A stretch of DNA of 64,000 nt from Carposina sasakii (GCA_014607495.2 CP053162.1:5588469-5652468), one strand, 5' to 3'. Positions 43,315 through 55,489 are shown, counted from the first letter of the stretch. Notes: generated by a model not told the origin, from the letters alone. Made by a program: numbers and translations.

Positions 43315-43986
43315 CCAGTTTTCTACTCGCTTATAAGATTGAAAATGGCTGCAGTTTGTCCTAAATACTTCCAGTCCCGGCGTGGAGGCGGTCACATTCT
43401 GTCTGTATATAAGTTTAATCTATAGAACTGTGAGTGGACGTAGTTTTAATTAAATCTTATACCGCTACATGTCTCTGAATAGGAAGTGGCGCCTTCGAAT
43501 TATCAGTTTCTAAGTAAAACTGCATAGGAACAATGCATTTTTTATGATCGGCATTTAAATTGTTCTACCAGTTAGCCTTGGATTTCATTGGATTCATATC
43601 TTTTACTATTCGAGTAACTTTGAACTTCGTTAATTTAATTACACTAATGATATTATAGTATTTGTTAAGATCGTAACGTTGATGTAATGTAAATATTATT
43701 AGCTGTTGTGCAATAACATCTGGTTTTTGTTTAATAATTCAATTAAGAATTCTTGGATTTTTACAATGCATTTTCCATTTACCTCAATCCTTAGTATAGA
43801 AGATATTACCATGTATTATTAGATTTAATTATTTTTAATGTTAAAATTACAGGGCTCTATGTAATTACGTTGGTAAATAAATAAAGTAAATGTAAATATA
43901 TCTCGTTTATTTGTTAATTAATCATTTACTCATATAGTCATGCCTACAAATACATTAGTCAGGTTAACATCGTTTTTTGTAATGAC
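43315..43986. other. Convergent intergenic region
   Basis: 3' flanks of the plus gene H and the minus membrane-protein gene. An AATAAA-type site near 43876-43890 could serve gene H. Nothing else. Confidence 0.35.
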
Positions 43987-44457
43987 TTAAACGTCACTAT
44001 GATATTGTGCGCAGGTATCGATTTGGGAGTGCACGTCGGCATCGACGCTATTATTAAACATCTCGATAAGTTTATCAGGTCCAGCCTGTAAATGCACCGG
44101 ACTTTCAGGATAGTCCGGTCGTTTGTCATAGTCATCGGGCTGCTTTCGTCGAGATGGCAGCACGAACACTCCCACCGATATGTCTCTCTTCTTATCTTTG
44201 CTATCTAGCTCATCTCTTTTCAAAGTCTCGGCTAACTCGTAATTCTTTTGCCGAATATCCGTAATGTCGAACTGATACGCTTCCGACTTGTGTCGCTCTT
44301 TGAAGAACATGCAGTACGCTATCCAAGCAATCACGATCGCTGCCTGCAAACAAAAAACGGGTCAGACCAGTGCTTACCTAGTGTAGTAACTGCACACGAT
44401 GCATAGGAAACTTACCAGGACAAAAGCGCATATCAGTCCCGCGATGTAAGCGACCAT
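43987..44457 (-). CDS. Small single-pass membrane protein, 132 aa
   Basis: Exon 1 is 44416-44457 (MVAYIAGLICAFVL) with donor GTAAGT. Exon 2 is 43987-44343 after TTTGTTTGCAG, phase 0. A hydrophobic segment spans residues 3-29 (to AAIVIAWIAYCMFF) and is followed directly by KERHKSE. This fits an N-out signal anchor with a cytoplasmic tail better than a cleaved signal. The 100-residue tail is hydrophilic and charged (LAETLKRDELDSKDKKRD; LPSRRKQPDDYDKRPDYPES). Coding GC is higher and composition more balanced than in the neighbouring peptides, suggesting a conserved cellular gene. I do not recognise it. The intron is only 72 bases. Confidence 0.75.
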
Positions 44458-45453
44458 TTCTTGAATTTATTTTTTATGTGCTCAGTCGAAAGTATGCGGC
44501 GAGTGGTGCAAACGAGGTTAGATTGGAGTCTCTTGCGAGCGCTTCGGCCGAGCCGGTCAATTAATGTCAGTTGTGTCCAACTCTTTTAGCTCGTGATGTC
44601 ATCGAGCACGATCTCGCCTCAATGAGCACAATGATATTTTGATATCGACGTATAAAAAGACAACTAGTATGCGGTTGTAGCGAATAAAGTTTGTGTATTT
44701 AAATTGTCGTGGGAAATGACGTTCGTCACATGGCGGAGTACTCGCGTGTACTGTAGGTTGTAGGCGAGTCATGGCTGTCATTGTTATTGTGTGACCAGCT
44801 AAGCTACAGTCAGTATTACTTACAACCACATGTATACAGTACCTAACTATAATGACTTGTATGTATATACACTCATGTTATTACTTAATACACCCATTGT
44901 ATTGGAAGAAACGAAACCGATAGTTATTTTCGAAGTATGTTTTTAATTTACCTGCAGATTAACAGAGGTTTTGATTATTTAAATATATCGATGTACGATC
45001 GTAATGTGCCAGTGCGTAAGGTGACGAAAATACCTTCATTGCCAATATAATTGACCTTAATTTGAGGAGCTCAGTAAACTATTGTTACGAGCTGTTCTAT
45101 CTTGGGCCTTAAATATTTAGATTTACTGGGCCCCAGCGGATGCAATCTTGTTTGACCCCAATGCCTAATCTGTAAGGTCAATACCAAAGATTATTATTTA
45201 TTTTATTTCATCTCAATCGAGATATAAAGCAGCGTCTGTGGCGTACTACCAAAATAAGTAGTAGGTAATTTGGACGAACTCTACATAGATTTTGTGAAGC
45301 AATAAATTCAGATTATTATAATTAAGAAAATGATGTATTCGTAGACAAAGCGAGTGATATGACACGAATCAAGACCTACTATACTTTTTCACATAAAATC
45401 GTAAACAATATAACCTTGAACATTTTTCCTCTTGTTTAGAAATCAACTACCTA
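44458..45453. other. Upstream region of the membrane-protein gene and spacer
   Basis: Relatively GC-rich close to the ATG (44500-44600), AT-rich beyond. No other exon supported. Confidence 0.3.
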
Positions 45454-46622
45454 TTATAGGGCTGCTGAAAAGATAAATTTTAGTACTAAAATAAATGAAT
45501 ATCCACCTATAGATATGTTTATGACACAAATAAAGTCGTAAGGTCTTATTATAAGACAACAATATACTCAAAATGATAGGACCTAGTAATTAGATTATAA
45601 TGAGTAGGTATGTTGTTAATTAGTCTTATTTTTAATATCTTGTGCTTAGTGATTTATTTGTCGAAGCACGCAAAATTATCAAGATACACTCTGTATAAAC
45701 AATATTTCACGTTTAATACTATAATCACTGAAATATAATACTTATTGAATAAAATAATATATTAATTAATATATTAATTATATATATTATATAGAATATA
45801 ATAGGAAATAAAAGAATTTGAAATAATTATGTTTTGCATTTTTTAATTCACACATCTGGTTGGTTGATCTGATATGACGATGTAGACCTTCTAGGATGAT
45901 TTTAAAGCTTTTAAAATGCATAGAAGTAAAAAGTGGAAAAATCTTAAAAGCTTTTATTTATCTTCTAAGAATTTCATTAAGTACCTGTAATATAAAATAA
46001 TTCAAACATTACTATATGTTTAGATGAGTCAAAGATTTTAAAACCTAGCGCTTACTATTTCTTAGCTACAAGTGACATTATGCGTGCAGGAAGAGTAGGT
46101 TTGGAACTTTATAACGTAACGTTTACCTACGCAATTCAAATAAAAGTAACTTTTGCTTATCGCAAAAAATACTTCATATTGATAGTGGAGAACTTAGTAA
46201 ACTATTTAGATGAATGTTTGCAAATACCTAAATTTTTAAGTTGTAAAACCCTCTTATTGGAAAGGTTCAATAAATTGGGCATGAAAGGGGTGCAAAATGT
46301 ATCTAAACTTACATTTGATACGGCGGGACATCAATTTACAACGTGCACTGCAACAAAAAAAACATGTTTGTATATCTAAACACTAAGCAGAGAACGCCTA
46401 TAGGTGAACACCACACCATTAATACTATAGTAACTTTTAATGAAACTGTACGAGAAGGCACTAAACTTGTTGTCTTCGCGACTTTGTCTGTATGACTGTA
46501 CCAGTTATTACTAGAATTGAAAACCTAGTAAAGATTGCTATATGTAGAGTTGTCACTATAGTACCTACGTAAAAAAATTTAGGCCCTACCGAATAACTTA
46601 ATAGCAACTAATTCATATATAC

Positions 46623-49600
46623 CTTGATCTTCGCCATTCACGACATGAACTGAAAATATAAAGAAAGGAAAATTGACACATCATTGTCTAACCATATTAA
46701 TTGAAAACTTATATATTTTATTTCTAATACTACTTAAGTGTAATATTGTAATGATGCCATTTCTAAATCTAGACTAGGTAATACCTAATTTGGATTCCAA
46801 AGCTTAAGAATTACTCATTGTCTATGTTATTCCAAACATTTTTAAAATTTGAAAGTTCTGGTCGGATAATAGGTAAGTAATTTCTATTAGAATTTCGATT
46901 TTTTACGACTGAATACCAAAATTATATAAAAAAATTACATATGCCTTTTCTTATCTGCCTAAAATTCCAGGCCAGGCAAAAAAAATAAGTACCAAAAGTA
47001 AGGTAATCTCATTAGTTATTCTTTATTGGCTGTTATAATTAATTAGGTTATTAGTAAATATATATATATTAGGTACCTTGTTGGCCTCCATCAACTACTT
47101 GTACTGCAAATAAAAATCAAATGTTTATATGGGTAATACACAATAATTTATAAGCTAAACCTGTGATTTCCTACGAACAGACATAAATTTCATATGGACA
47201 AAGATAACATAAACATTTAAGTTATCTTTTAATCTTCAAGACACTACCTATATATTCGTAAAATAAGAGATTTCATTTTTCTTTAAAGGTCACTGAAATA
47301 TGTTGGTTATTATTAGGCAAGATTAGGGCTTCAGCTTCAGGGAATATAAAAAAAATGTGTTGTCCAAACCCAACCCGACAAAACATTCAAAAGAAACTGT
47401 AAATTTATCAGAATCATAGGAACTTAGAGGTAAAGCTTGCCTACAACATTCTGAACTAATAACGGATGCGAACGTCCACTTCGTCCACGTGAACTACTTG
47501 TATTAAATCAACTAGGTGTACTTATATGTAAATGAGACCCATATTTTCGTCCCTCCAAACTGCAAAGTTCTATCATAATCCGTTCGGTATTTTTCGCGTA
47601 AAAGAGTAGGTAACAAATATTGAAAAATCATCTCACAAACCTTCCATAATAATTATATTAGTAGAATATACCTTGGTCATGACCCTGGCTGGGAGGTCCG
47701 TCGACCACCACCACTGAAAAATTTAAATAAATTGCAATTAAATAAAAAAATGAGTTAAAATCATTGTGATTATTAAATCTATCACAGTAAACTCTACAAA
47801 TTATCGTATTTACTTCTACTCAATCAATAGTCTAAGCAATGATTTTTATCTATTGGACGCCCGCGACCCCGTCCGCGTGGACTACAGAAAAAAGAAAATG
47901 TCAAAATTTTCCGGGATAAAAACATTTTCCCGGGATAAAAAGTAGCCTATATGTTAAGTGGGACCTGTCACAATATATTCCTGAAAACTGCATCGAAATC
48001 GGTTCAGCCGTTTCTGAGATTAGCGTGCACAAACGCACAGACAAACAGACAAAAATTCCAAAAATCATTCTTTTGGGTACTATTGCATTAATAAAGGTCT
48101 CCTATAATATTTTTTCTCATATATCTTCCATGTACAGACAACGATCCGTTACATTTTTAGTATATGTATAGATAAGTTAATATTTTTTTCAAAGAATGAA
48201 CTGTCGTCGTATATAATTAAATGAAGTAGGTACGAAATAATAAAATTCTAGTGTGAATAAATAATGACGTACATAATTAAACTAATTTTATCTGTATTAT
48301 GTATTTCACATATTTACTAATGGAGTCTAACGTTTTCTGTATGCATTTTCAATGCATAACGAAATAGTAGAGCTACATAACGTTTTGAGTATATGAGAAA
48401 TAGGTAGAGCAAAAGCACTTACCGCCACCGGGCTGGTCGACAACGCCGACTGAAAGTAAAATAGAGACTTATTTCATGATTATAACATAGGCAGACTTAC
48501 ACCGAGTTTTATAAATCCTGTAGGTACTAGGTAGTATGTAATCTGTATTTCTTTGGTAGGTATTTTTGAAAATTCTGCTATACCACTCACTCAAAGTTTA
48601 GTGATGAATATTTGTAAAAACAATTATATGATGATTTCCGACCGTATTTCGGCCAAGGCGACCAAAGTGTACGGAGATTGGCCAGGTACGCAGGAGATAT
48701 TACAGTGCACAAGTATGTGCGCAAACACAGATGCACTCTCTATTCCCTCACTCTCATAGTCCGATGGGACGGAAAGCCGACACGACCGGAGAGAGATCAG
48801 GCGCAGGACCAACGGTTTTACGTGCTTTCCGAGGCTCGAGCTAAGTGACAATTTTACAACATTAAAATCTGTACATTAAATAAATTCATTGGTACAGGCA
48901 CGTGACTGGGATCGAACTTACGCCTCCCGCTTGGAAGGTGCACGTCTTAACTACCGGGCTATCACCGCCTAAAATTATAAAACAATTATATACCGACTAA
49001 GTAATTCAAGACCATTCCCTCGAGCGATGAGCTACCCAGTTGTTACTGATCTTTTGCAGCTGGCCTTGCTAGTATAAACGTGGCTGCATGATCTATAGTA
49101 TTTCGAGTTTCCGCAGTTCTGTGTCTAAAATTAGATTAGATTAGATTAGATTAGATAGAAAATTATGTACCAAATAAAGATTAGTGTGAAAGAATTAAGT
49201 ATCATCTCCATAGTCTAATGGGTTTCACGTTATTTACATGATTTTCTCGCGAAACTTTCTTCGACACTATAAATGAAATTGTATTAGGCGTTAGAATTCG
49301 GAAGTTCAAACATTCACTATGGGTGCGCCCACCACCGGGCCCTACACCCTCCACTGACTGTAGTAAAACTGTATTGACTGTCATGTAACTTTAAAGTACA
49401 TAGTACGTTACCTTGTGGGTGAGCTGAGGTCAAAGCTACCATGGCTACGAGTACCAGGACAATCTGAAAATAAAAGAAAATGGATCAAGATCCAGACATA
49501 TCCTTTGAAAGTTTGTTGAAATTTTAACTACCAAAGTGTTCCCAAAATGAGCTTGCCAGAATCGTAAGACCGCAAATGATATCCTACAGCCACGTTTCGG

Positions 49601-49942
49601 GGTCATTATGTAAAAGATCAATGACAAGTTGCTTGCTTAGTGCCTGAGAAAAGGAACCAAAATCCCCATGCGACATGCACGTAAGGTGATGTATTCTAAT
49701 TCTGTAAGTAGTTGCAATTTTAGCTGCACATTTTTCATTCTATAAAAAATATCTACACTCTTCCGGAATAGTTAGAATATAGGCTATACAAATGCTAATC
49801 GTCTGCCTTAACATTCAAGCGTTTTTCATATGAAATTGTAACAAATGGACAGCTTTTTTAAAAGTTTACGTCTAATAAAGTAATTATAAGCACGTTGTAA
49901 AATAATGAACATAATTAGTAACTTTACCATTAGTTTCGTCAT
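46623..49942 (-). CDS. Micro-exon gene for a secreted V-x-V-V-(D/N) repeat peptide
   Basis: Minus-strand exons with GT-AG borders: E1 49928-49942 (MTKLM), phase 0; E2 49412-49463 (IVLVLVAMVALTSAHPQ plus one base); E3 48423-48449, 27 nt; E4 47672-47713, 42 nt; E5 47077-47103, 27 nt; E6 46623-46649, 27 nt. E3-E6 each begin two bases into a Val codon and end with the G of the next, so all are phase 1-1 and can be skipped without loss of frame. Joined units are V-GVVDQPGG, V-VVVDGPPSQGHDQ, V-QVVDGGQQ and V-HVVNGEDQ. E1-E2 form a clean signal peptide. The last exon is uncertain: acceptors at 45984 (ends G-T-stop) and 45464 (ends A-A-L-stop) both fit. The mature peptide would be about 45 aa, anionic, Cys-free. 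Two retroposons lie in the introns. Family not recognised. Confidence 0.75.
47855..48075 (+). repeat. Dispersed retroposon in a micro-exon gene intron
   Basis: GACGCCCGCGACCCCGTCCG, TTTCCCGGGATAAAAAGTAG, ATCGGTTCAGCCGTTTCTGA. Antisense to the gene. The best preserved copy of its family in the window. Confidence 0.7.
48633..48975 (-). mobile_element. tRNA-derived SINE, longest copy
   Basis: The minus strand starts with a tRNA-like head (GCGGTGATAGCCCGGTAGTT; AGACGTGCACCTTCCAAGCG; a B-box-like AGTTCGATCCC) and matches 16074-16365. About 60 extra bases at 48828-48890 are not in the other copy. Same orientation as the micro-exon gene, in the intron between E2 and E3. Confidence 0.78.
49326..49358. 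repeat. 33-bp GC-rich block, copy 1
   Basis: CGCCCACCACCGGGCCCTAC ACCCTCC then (A/G)CTGAC is repeated at 56902-56934 with one difference, while flanks are unrelated. On the minus strand it directly follows a TTTTACTACAG acceptor-like sequence. Confidence 0.7.
49560..49700 (-). mobile_element. SINE fragment (7050-7247 family)
   Basis: GTAAGACCGCAAATGATATC, CTACAGCCACGTTTCGGGG and GACAAGTTGCTTGC match 16780-16900. Lies in the first intron of the micro-exon gene. Confidence 0.55.
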
Positions 49943-50854
49943 AATATCTGCGATACGTCTTTCTCACTTTAGTTAAAATAAAGACTGCGTGATTTTATCA
50001 CGTCCAACTAATAAGTACCAAGAGGTCATACAAATATTGATATAGACTGTAGGTATTGAACAATACCGGGAATGTTCAGATAGCCAAAAGGCGGTTTTGC
50101 TAGAAAATAAATTTACAGAATACAGCTACACTAACTTGGTGTTAGGTACATCTTATTGGCCTATTCGCTGGGTGCAAAGCAGGAGGTGGGGGAACCACGA
50201 ATCGATCGCAGCGCCCGCGGTGACCAAAAACGGAAAATTGAGAGGACTGTCTGTTACTTTTTACTATAGCGGAATATAAATAAACATGGGTAACGATACC
50301 TGCTGCGTAGTTAAGTGCAAGGATAATGGTAAAAATACCAATAAAAAATCCTATAAATATCCACAATCGAGTTAGTTATGAACAGGACAGTCCTAGTTAC
50401 GTCCCAAGAATATTTCCAGCTACATACACCTTGATGGAAGTATGAACGCCTGCGCTAAATGTAATACATACTTCCGTTTATAGATGATGGTCGGCTAGCG
50501 CTCTCTCTCACTCATTCACTTGTGTGTCATTTGCATTGACTAAATACTTATATTAAAATAAACAGTTATCTTGTTATAATTGCTCTTGCTTTCATTTCAT
50601 CACACCTCTACATGACTTAATGCAAATTTAGCCATGTCAAGGTACAAAATATACATGGGACGCAGAAATAAGAAAGAAAAAAATAAAGAAAATTAACCTA
50701 TTATTATGTAATTTAATTTCTTTTGCATCTTGCACATGTTGTGCCAGAACTAATTGTTTTCTTTTTAGTATCGTTTATGGTTGGAAACTGATGTCGTGTG
50801 TGATTGCTCGGAATCTAGTTTTGACAATTAATTTGGCCATGTTTTACTGAAAAA

Positions 50855-51165
50855 ACTGAAAAGAAAAAAAAACAAGCAGTTAGATGTCCGGTGGTCTAGA
50901 ATTCTATAATATTATTATGGAATGAATACTATTGAAGAACGTAAAATATTTTAATATTTTAATTATCGTAACATAACAACTGAACAGCCAGGATCCATTG
51001 AAATATTAGCTTGGCTCTCGGATAATGGATCCCGACTGTTCAGTTGATATGTTACGATCATTAGAAAATATTTTGTTTTTCAATAGTATTAATTCCATAA
51101 TAATATTATAGATTTCTAGACCACCGGACATCTAAGTGCTTGTTTTTTTTCTTTTCAGTTTTTTT
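50855..51165. mobile_element. Foldback element with arms of about 150 bp
   Basis: The left arm (CTGAAAAGAAAAAAAAACAA, AGATGTCCGGTGGTCTAGAA, CATAACAACTGAACAGCC) is the near inverse of the right arm up to CTTTTCAGTT at 51165. The centre is ATTAGCTTGGCTCTCGGATA. Related pieces are at 54765-55215. No coding capacity. Confidence 0.8.
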
Positions 51166-51317
51166 TATTATGTACATTATTTGGTTCTTTATAAGCAGTC
51201 GGGTGTTTGGATTTTTTTAATTATGTTTTTTTATTTTATACTTTTTTGTTATGAGTACCTAGCTACTAATAGATACGCTTCAAGAAACATGCTCAACGTG
51301 CTCGGCAGCAAGAAGTT

Positions 51318-51505
51318 TTCGTCTTGCTGATGATGCAAGCGCAGCGTGGGAAGGCCACCCGCGAGGTGGACGGATGACCTGGTCAAGGTTGCGGGCGTCG
51401 GTTGGATGCAGGCTGCTTCCGACCGGTCGGAATGGAGGTTGTTGGGGGAGGCCTATGTCCAACAGTGGACTTCTCAGGGCTGTAAATGATGATGATGATG
51501 ATGTC
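51318..51505 (+). mobile_element. RTE-type LINE 3' end
   Basis: The plus frame gives WTDDLVKVAGVGWMQ, then WRLLGEAYVQQWTSQGCK and stop, the same C-terminus as the minus element at 21070-21333. It is followed by a (GAT)n tail, typical of RTE. Heavily truncated. Confidence 0.75.
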
Positions 51506-51919
51506 TAAAAACTTATTTATGGGAATGGTTGTTACGCAACTTTCAATCGATATAGATCCTAAACGGTTGGTCGAATCGAAAAATGTTGAGAGAAACCTAA
51601 AAATGATTTTTAAATACCTATTCAACGATATCTCACTCGATATAGTTTGTCGACTTTAATTTTGTTCATTTTCACAGAATGGCGTCCAGTAGTCGCCATA
51701 TTGGATTTTCACTAACGTCATGTCTTTAGTGACACCCGCCGGACTAAGAGGAATCGATTGACGTATGAATCATAAAAATCGGCCGAGGCGTTTGGTTGGT
51801 GGCTGTGTAGTGCTTCTAAGGAACATACAAACATACATACATACATAGGCTGTTAAACACAATACCACTCCTTGGCGTCCCGCAGTCGGGTAAAAAAGTC
51901 TGCGTATTTATTGATACCA
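51506..51919. other. Gene-free stretch
   Basis: CATACATACATACATA at about 51827-51846 marks another repeat tail. No gene seen. Confidence 0.35.
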
Positions 51920-52150
51920 CATTCATAAATAATCGTCTGCAGGGTATATTAAGCGAAAAGCTACGTAAATAGCCCACTGCAAAGAACCTGAACCGGATAG
52001 TATGGAGAATTTTTAAATATCTCAGGAATTTTCATACAATCTTGAAAAATAAACATGTGATTTCGAGTCTCAAATTTTGTGGATAGGTTCTCTACAGTGG
52101 GCTATTTACGTAGCTTTTCGCTTAACATACCCTTTTTGTTACATCCTGTA
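51920..52150. mobile_element. Palindromic MITE, about 230 bp
   Basis: Ends are inverted: TTAAGCGAAAAGCTACGTAA + ATAGCCCACTG on the left and CAGTGGGCTATTTACGTAGC + TTTTCGCTTAA on the right. Related stretches are at 53175-53255, 62030-62220 and 15405-15450. Its right end lies a few bases before the ATG at 52157. Confidence 0.75.
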
Positions 52151-52156
52151 TATGAA

Positions 52157-53660
52157 ATGCGTTATTCTATAAAATTTGTTTATCTTTACTTACCTTTCGT
52201 GAGTACTGTGATTACAACGTTTAATTGAAATTAATTGTTTGTTTACTAATTCTTCTTAACAACAGCCAGCCATTTGACATTTCAAAGTCCGCCCAAGTTG
52301 TAACTGTTAGTTGGCGCTGTCATCGCGCACCCAGCCATGAGTCAACTGTTGTAACTCAAAATATTTTTTTAGGGCTGATGGAATTTCAAAGAAAATGATA
52401 AAGTCATCAAATTGTAAGCCTAATTATACATACCTACCTAACCCTTGTAACTGATTCAGTAGAATTTGGTAGTAGGATATACAAAACGCATTTATATACG
52501 AAACGCATTTTGCGGTACAATGTGACATTAATATTTAAAATTCACAAATAAAATATTAAGATTTCTTATACATTGGTGAACGTAATAGGCAATAAATAAT
52601 AAAATATAAGTAATGTAATATTACTCTATTTTTTATATTTATTTATAACAATAAAGTTGGAGACATAATAATGTTAATATCGCTAGTTTTGCTGCTATCA
52701 TCGTTTTCGATTTTTCGGGTAATAAAATAACATATTGCCAGATCAAGAAAAAAGCGTTTATCTATGGTTATACGTAGTATAGGTAGGTACTGGGGGTCTA
52801 CTCTGAAATGCCGCTTTCGAATCTTTCGGTCCGACCGAAGCCCGACCGAATCGAAGCCTTTGACCCTACTACGAAATTGCTTCGGATGTTCACAACTCAT
52901 TCGGAACCATAGAGAATAATTCACATTGACTAATATTATAAGCTTTCTATTATCTAGCCTTAACACCTCGATATTCGGCCGATACTTCGTTTATCGTCAC
53001 TTCAGAGAAGACCCCCTGGATGTTTTTTTCGTCGTCGATGTTCCCGAAGTCTACGCATTCTCTTAATCAACACGAACATTTTTCTCAGTGGAATACCTAT
53101 AAAGTGTCTCGTTTCCAAGATATTAAGGTCCTATGTTGATTGAGATAAGATTGCATGTTTTGCAGTTATGATAGTACTATGGGTAATTTCTAAACATCTC
53201 AGGAACGTTCATACAATCTTGAAAAATAAATATGAGATTCTGAGTCTTAATAACATATTTTGTCTTTCATTTCATACAGGCACCATGTACTGGAGAATAC
53301 ACAAGAGATTTATATAAGTATGAAGATGAACACATGGATGAGTATCCCGATTATCATAACGATAAAACTCCTCTCAATGCACAACGACGACGTTACGACT
53401 ATTTCTACCCTTCCCCCACACGGCCTACTACTAAATCGACGACTCAGTTTATGGTGCCAGAGGATAATGAGGCTTTTGATTATGCGCCTGGATATTCTGA
53501 TTACTTTAAAAGATGGCGCTCGGATCCAGTTAATCAGTTTCTGGATTCCTATAAGTGGCTCGAAGTGACGTCTACGAAGTTATACCATGCTGTTTCAGGA
53601 ATAATTAGTTACTTGTATGACAGTATTGTGGATTTATTAAAGGATTTAAAGATACTTTAG
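52157..53660 (+). CDS. Secreted acidic/Trp-type peptide J, 140 aa
   Basis: Exon 2 is 53280-53660 after TTTCATACAG, phase 0, 126 codons: APCTGEYTRDLYKYEDEHMD, then an acidic Tyr/His-rich stretch, NAQRRRYDYFYPSPTRP, FDYAPGYSDYFKRWRSDP, and a hydrophobic amphipathic C-terminus (LYHAVSGIISYLYDSIVDLL; KDLKIL). The W-R-S-D-P motif matches W-S-Q-D-P in the 58773 gene. The best first exon is 52157-52198 (MRYSIKFVYLYLPF) with a GTGAGT donor; it gives a signal peptide in the right phase. It starts just after a MITE, so the promoter would have to lie in or beyond the MITE, which lowers confidence in exon 1. Exon 2 is firm. One or two Cys near the signal cleavage site. Confidence 0.62.
52792..53016. mobile_element. 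MITE in the intron, about 225 bp
   Basis: Left end GGGGGTCTACTCTGAAATG, right end ACTTCAGAGAAGACCCCC, imperfect inverted repeats. The interior has CCGACCGAA repeats. Confidence 0.65.
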
Positions 53661-53879
53661 ATAACAATTTTTTACCAAGTGTTAATTATAGGACCTATAT
53701 TTCACTTCTAGTGTACTATGTAGTACCTGTGTGCAAATCCGTGACTTAAATTTTATAGAAATGAAACTCATGTAAACCTAGTTGTATTTTGTGACATAAG
53801 GCGATATGTCCCTTTCAGTTTGTATTAAAAAGAGCAAGATGGCCTGTATAAAAAAATATCCTTGATAAAATATAGTGAG

Positions 53880-54090
53880 CCAGACAGTAAGGACGCACTC
53901 TGCGTTTCACCAAATGGTTCCTTTGAATGATGGCGCTGGTTACTATGTGTATGACCACATTATCTGTGTTACATTACTACAATATAGTTTCAACATCACG
54001 CATAGGAGTTGCCTCTTCTATGAAACCATAGAGAAAAGAGTTTTGAAACGGTCTCTCATCCATAGAAATGAAGAGGAGATACCAAATCCC
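53880..54090. repeat. Repeated segment, copy 1
   Basis: GGTTCCTTTGAATGATGGCG...ATAGGAGTTGCCTC...GAAACGGTCTCTCAT resembles 55608-55710 (AGTTCCGTTGGATGATGGCA, ATAGGAGTTAT, GAAACGGACTCTACC). It may be a dispersed repeat or part of a segmental duplication of the gene flanks. Confidence 0.45.
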
Positions 54091-54764
54091 TGCTCTCACC
54101 GGACTCTAGGTTCCAGGGTATTCATTTTAAGTGACGTATTTGACACTAGGGTGTCTATACTAGACTTATCGAAAATTGTCTATTTCAAACTTAGATTAAA
54201 ATCAATGGTATATAGGTATAAGCTGATGTTCCCTGGTTAATCTAAATAGCGGTAAAATACATGCTGTCACATGTGAAAATATGCTTACTTCCTTGTTTGT
54301 ATCCATACACATCTAGCCGATTATGAATATACATGTAGGATGATTGGCAGATATTTATTTATTTCTTTTACACACTATCTTTATACACTATGTTACAAGG
54401 TATCATACAATTTAAAATGTTTCATGAAATGATAATACCTCAATTATCACGTGTAGTTAAGTAAAGTGAGATCACGCAAAGAGTGGTAAACGAATATTAC
54501 AGGCGGAAATCTTTGCTAGAAGATTAATTTAACGTAAAGAAGCAAGAGTGTGTACGTAATTAAACCCTCGCTGAGGACAGCCTCCAACTTTTTTCGTGAT
54601 TTAGAAAAAATGGTTTCCTTTCTAGTGGAAATTTTGGGAAATCCTCACTTAGTATTAGGTACTTTACGCACCTCAATAAACTTAGCCGATATTCAGCTTA
54701 CTACACCCTTTTAGTCACAGGAAGAAGAAATGCTATACTGATAAAGAGCCTCTCCTTTTCTTAT
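54091..54764. other. Gene-free stretch
   Basis: Nothing beyond AT-rich spacer. Confidence 0.3.
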
Positions 54765-55215
54765 CCATCAGCCAAGCTAAGTAATATTTCAATGGATCCT
54801 GGCTGTTCAGTTGTTATGTTACGATTATTAGAAAATATTTTATGTTCTTCAATAGTATTCCGGTCATCTAAGTGCTTGTTTTTTTTTCTTTTCAGTTTTT
54901 TAAATATGTAGTATATTATTTGGTTATTTTTTAAGCAGTCGGGTTTTTGGATTTTTTAATTTATGTTTTTTTATTAGACAACAGAAATACCAAAAGTTCT
55001 TGCTGCCGAGCATGTTTCTTGATGCGTACCTATTTACTAATAGGTATAGCTCATAACTAAAAAGTATAAAATAAAAAAGTCGGGATCCATTATCCGACAG
55101 CCAAGCTAATATTTCAATGGATCCTGGCTGTTCAGTTGTTATGTTACGATCATTAGAAAATATTTTATGTTATGCAATAATATTAACTTAATTGTTATGT
55201 AATGAATATTCATTC
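54765..55215. mobile_element. Rearranged foldback element copies
   Basis: Two partial arms (54765-54900 and 55080-55215) share CAATGGATCCTGGCTGTTCA and TTGTTATGTTACGAT with 50855-51165. The part between (TTAAGCAGTCGGGTTTTTGG) matches 51195-51300, part of it inverted (CTTGCTGCCGAGCATGTTTC). Confidence 0.65.
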
Positions 55216-55489
55216 CATAATAATTAAGTAACATATTTAGAAGTGTGATTTCTATTTGTCCTTAAGCAAATTTTAAGGTAATTAATTATAAACGATAGGA
55301 AAGTAGGTAGGTATGTAAACTAGGTTTTTTGTCATTATAACAAAGAAGTTCCCAGTATCTGCGGGCCTAGCATGACCAGCGAAACACGATATGATAAAGC
55401 GATTTTACAAAATACGATACATGGCCGTTAAATAGATTCATCATAACGGATATTGGGTTTTTTTTTCGAACTTGTCTATCTCAACTATA

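Noticed and set aside
45700..45730. Another acceptor that could give a last exon for the micro-exon gene (minus strand, TATTTCAG)
   Set aside because: It would add about 25 residues unlike the repeat. Acceptors at 45984 and 45464 are equally good, so no choice is justified.
50142..50366. 74-codon minus frame beginning with a hydrophobic segment
   Set aside because: The part at 50299-50349 resembles a signal-peptide exon with a phase-1 donor (GCAG then GTATCG) like E2 of the micro-exon gene. No first exon or following micro-exons were found, so it stays unsupported.
53875..54240. 121-codon plus frame
   Set aside because: It spans a repeated segment (also at 55608-55710) and has no signal peptide or acceptor in the right place.
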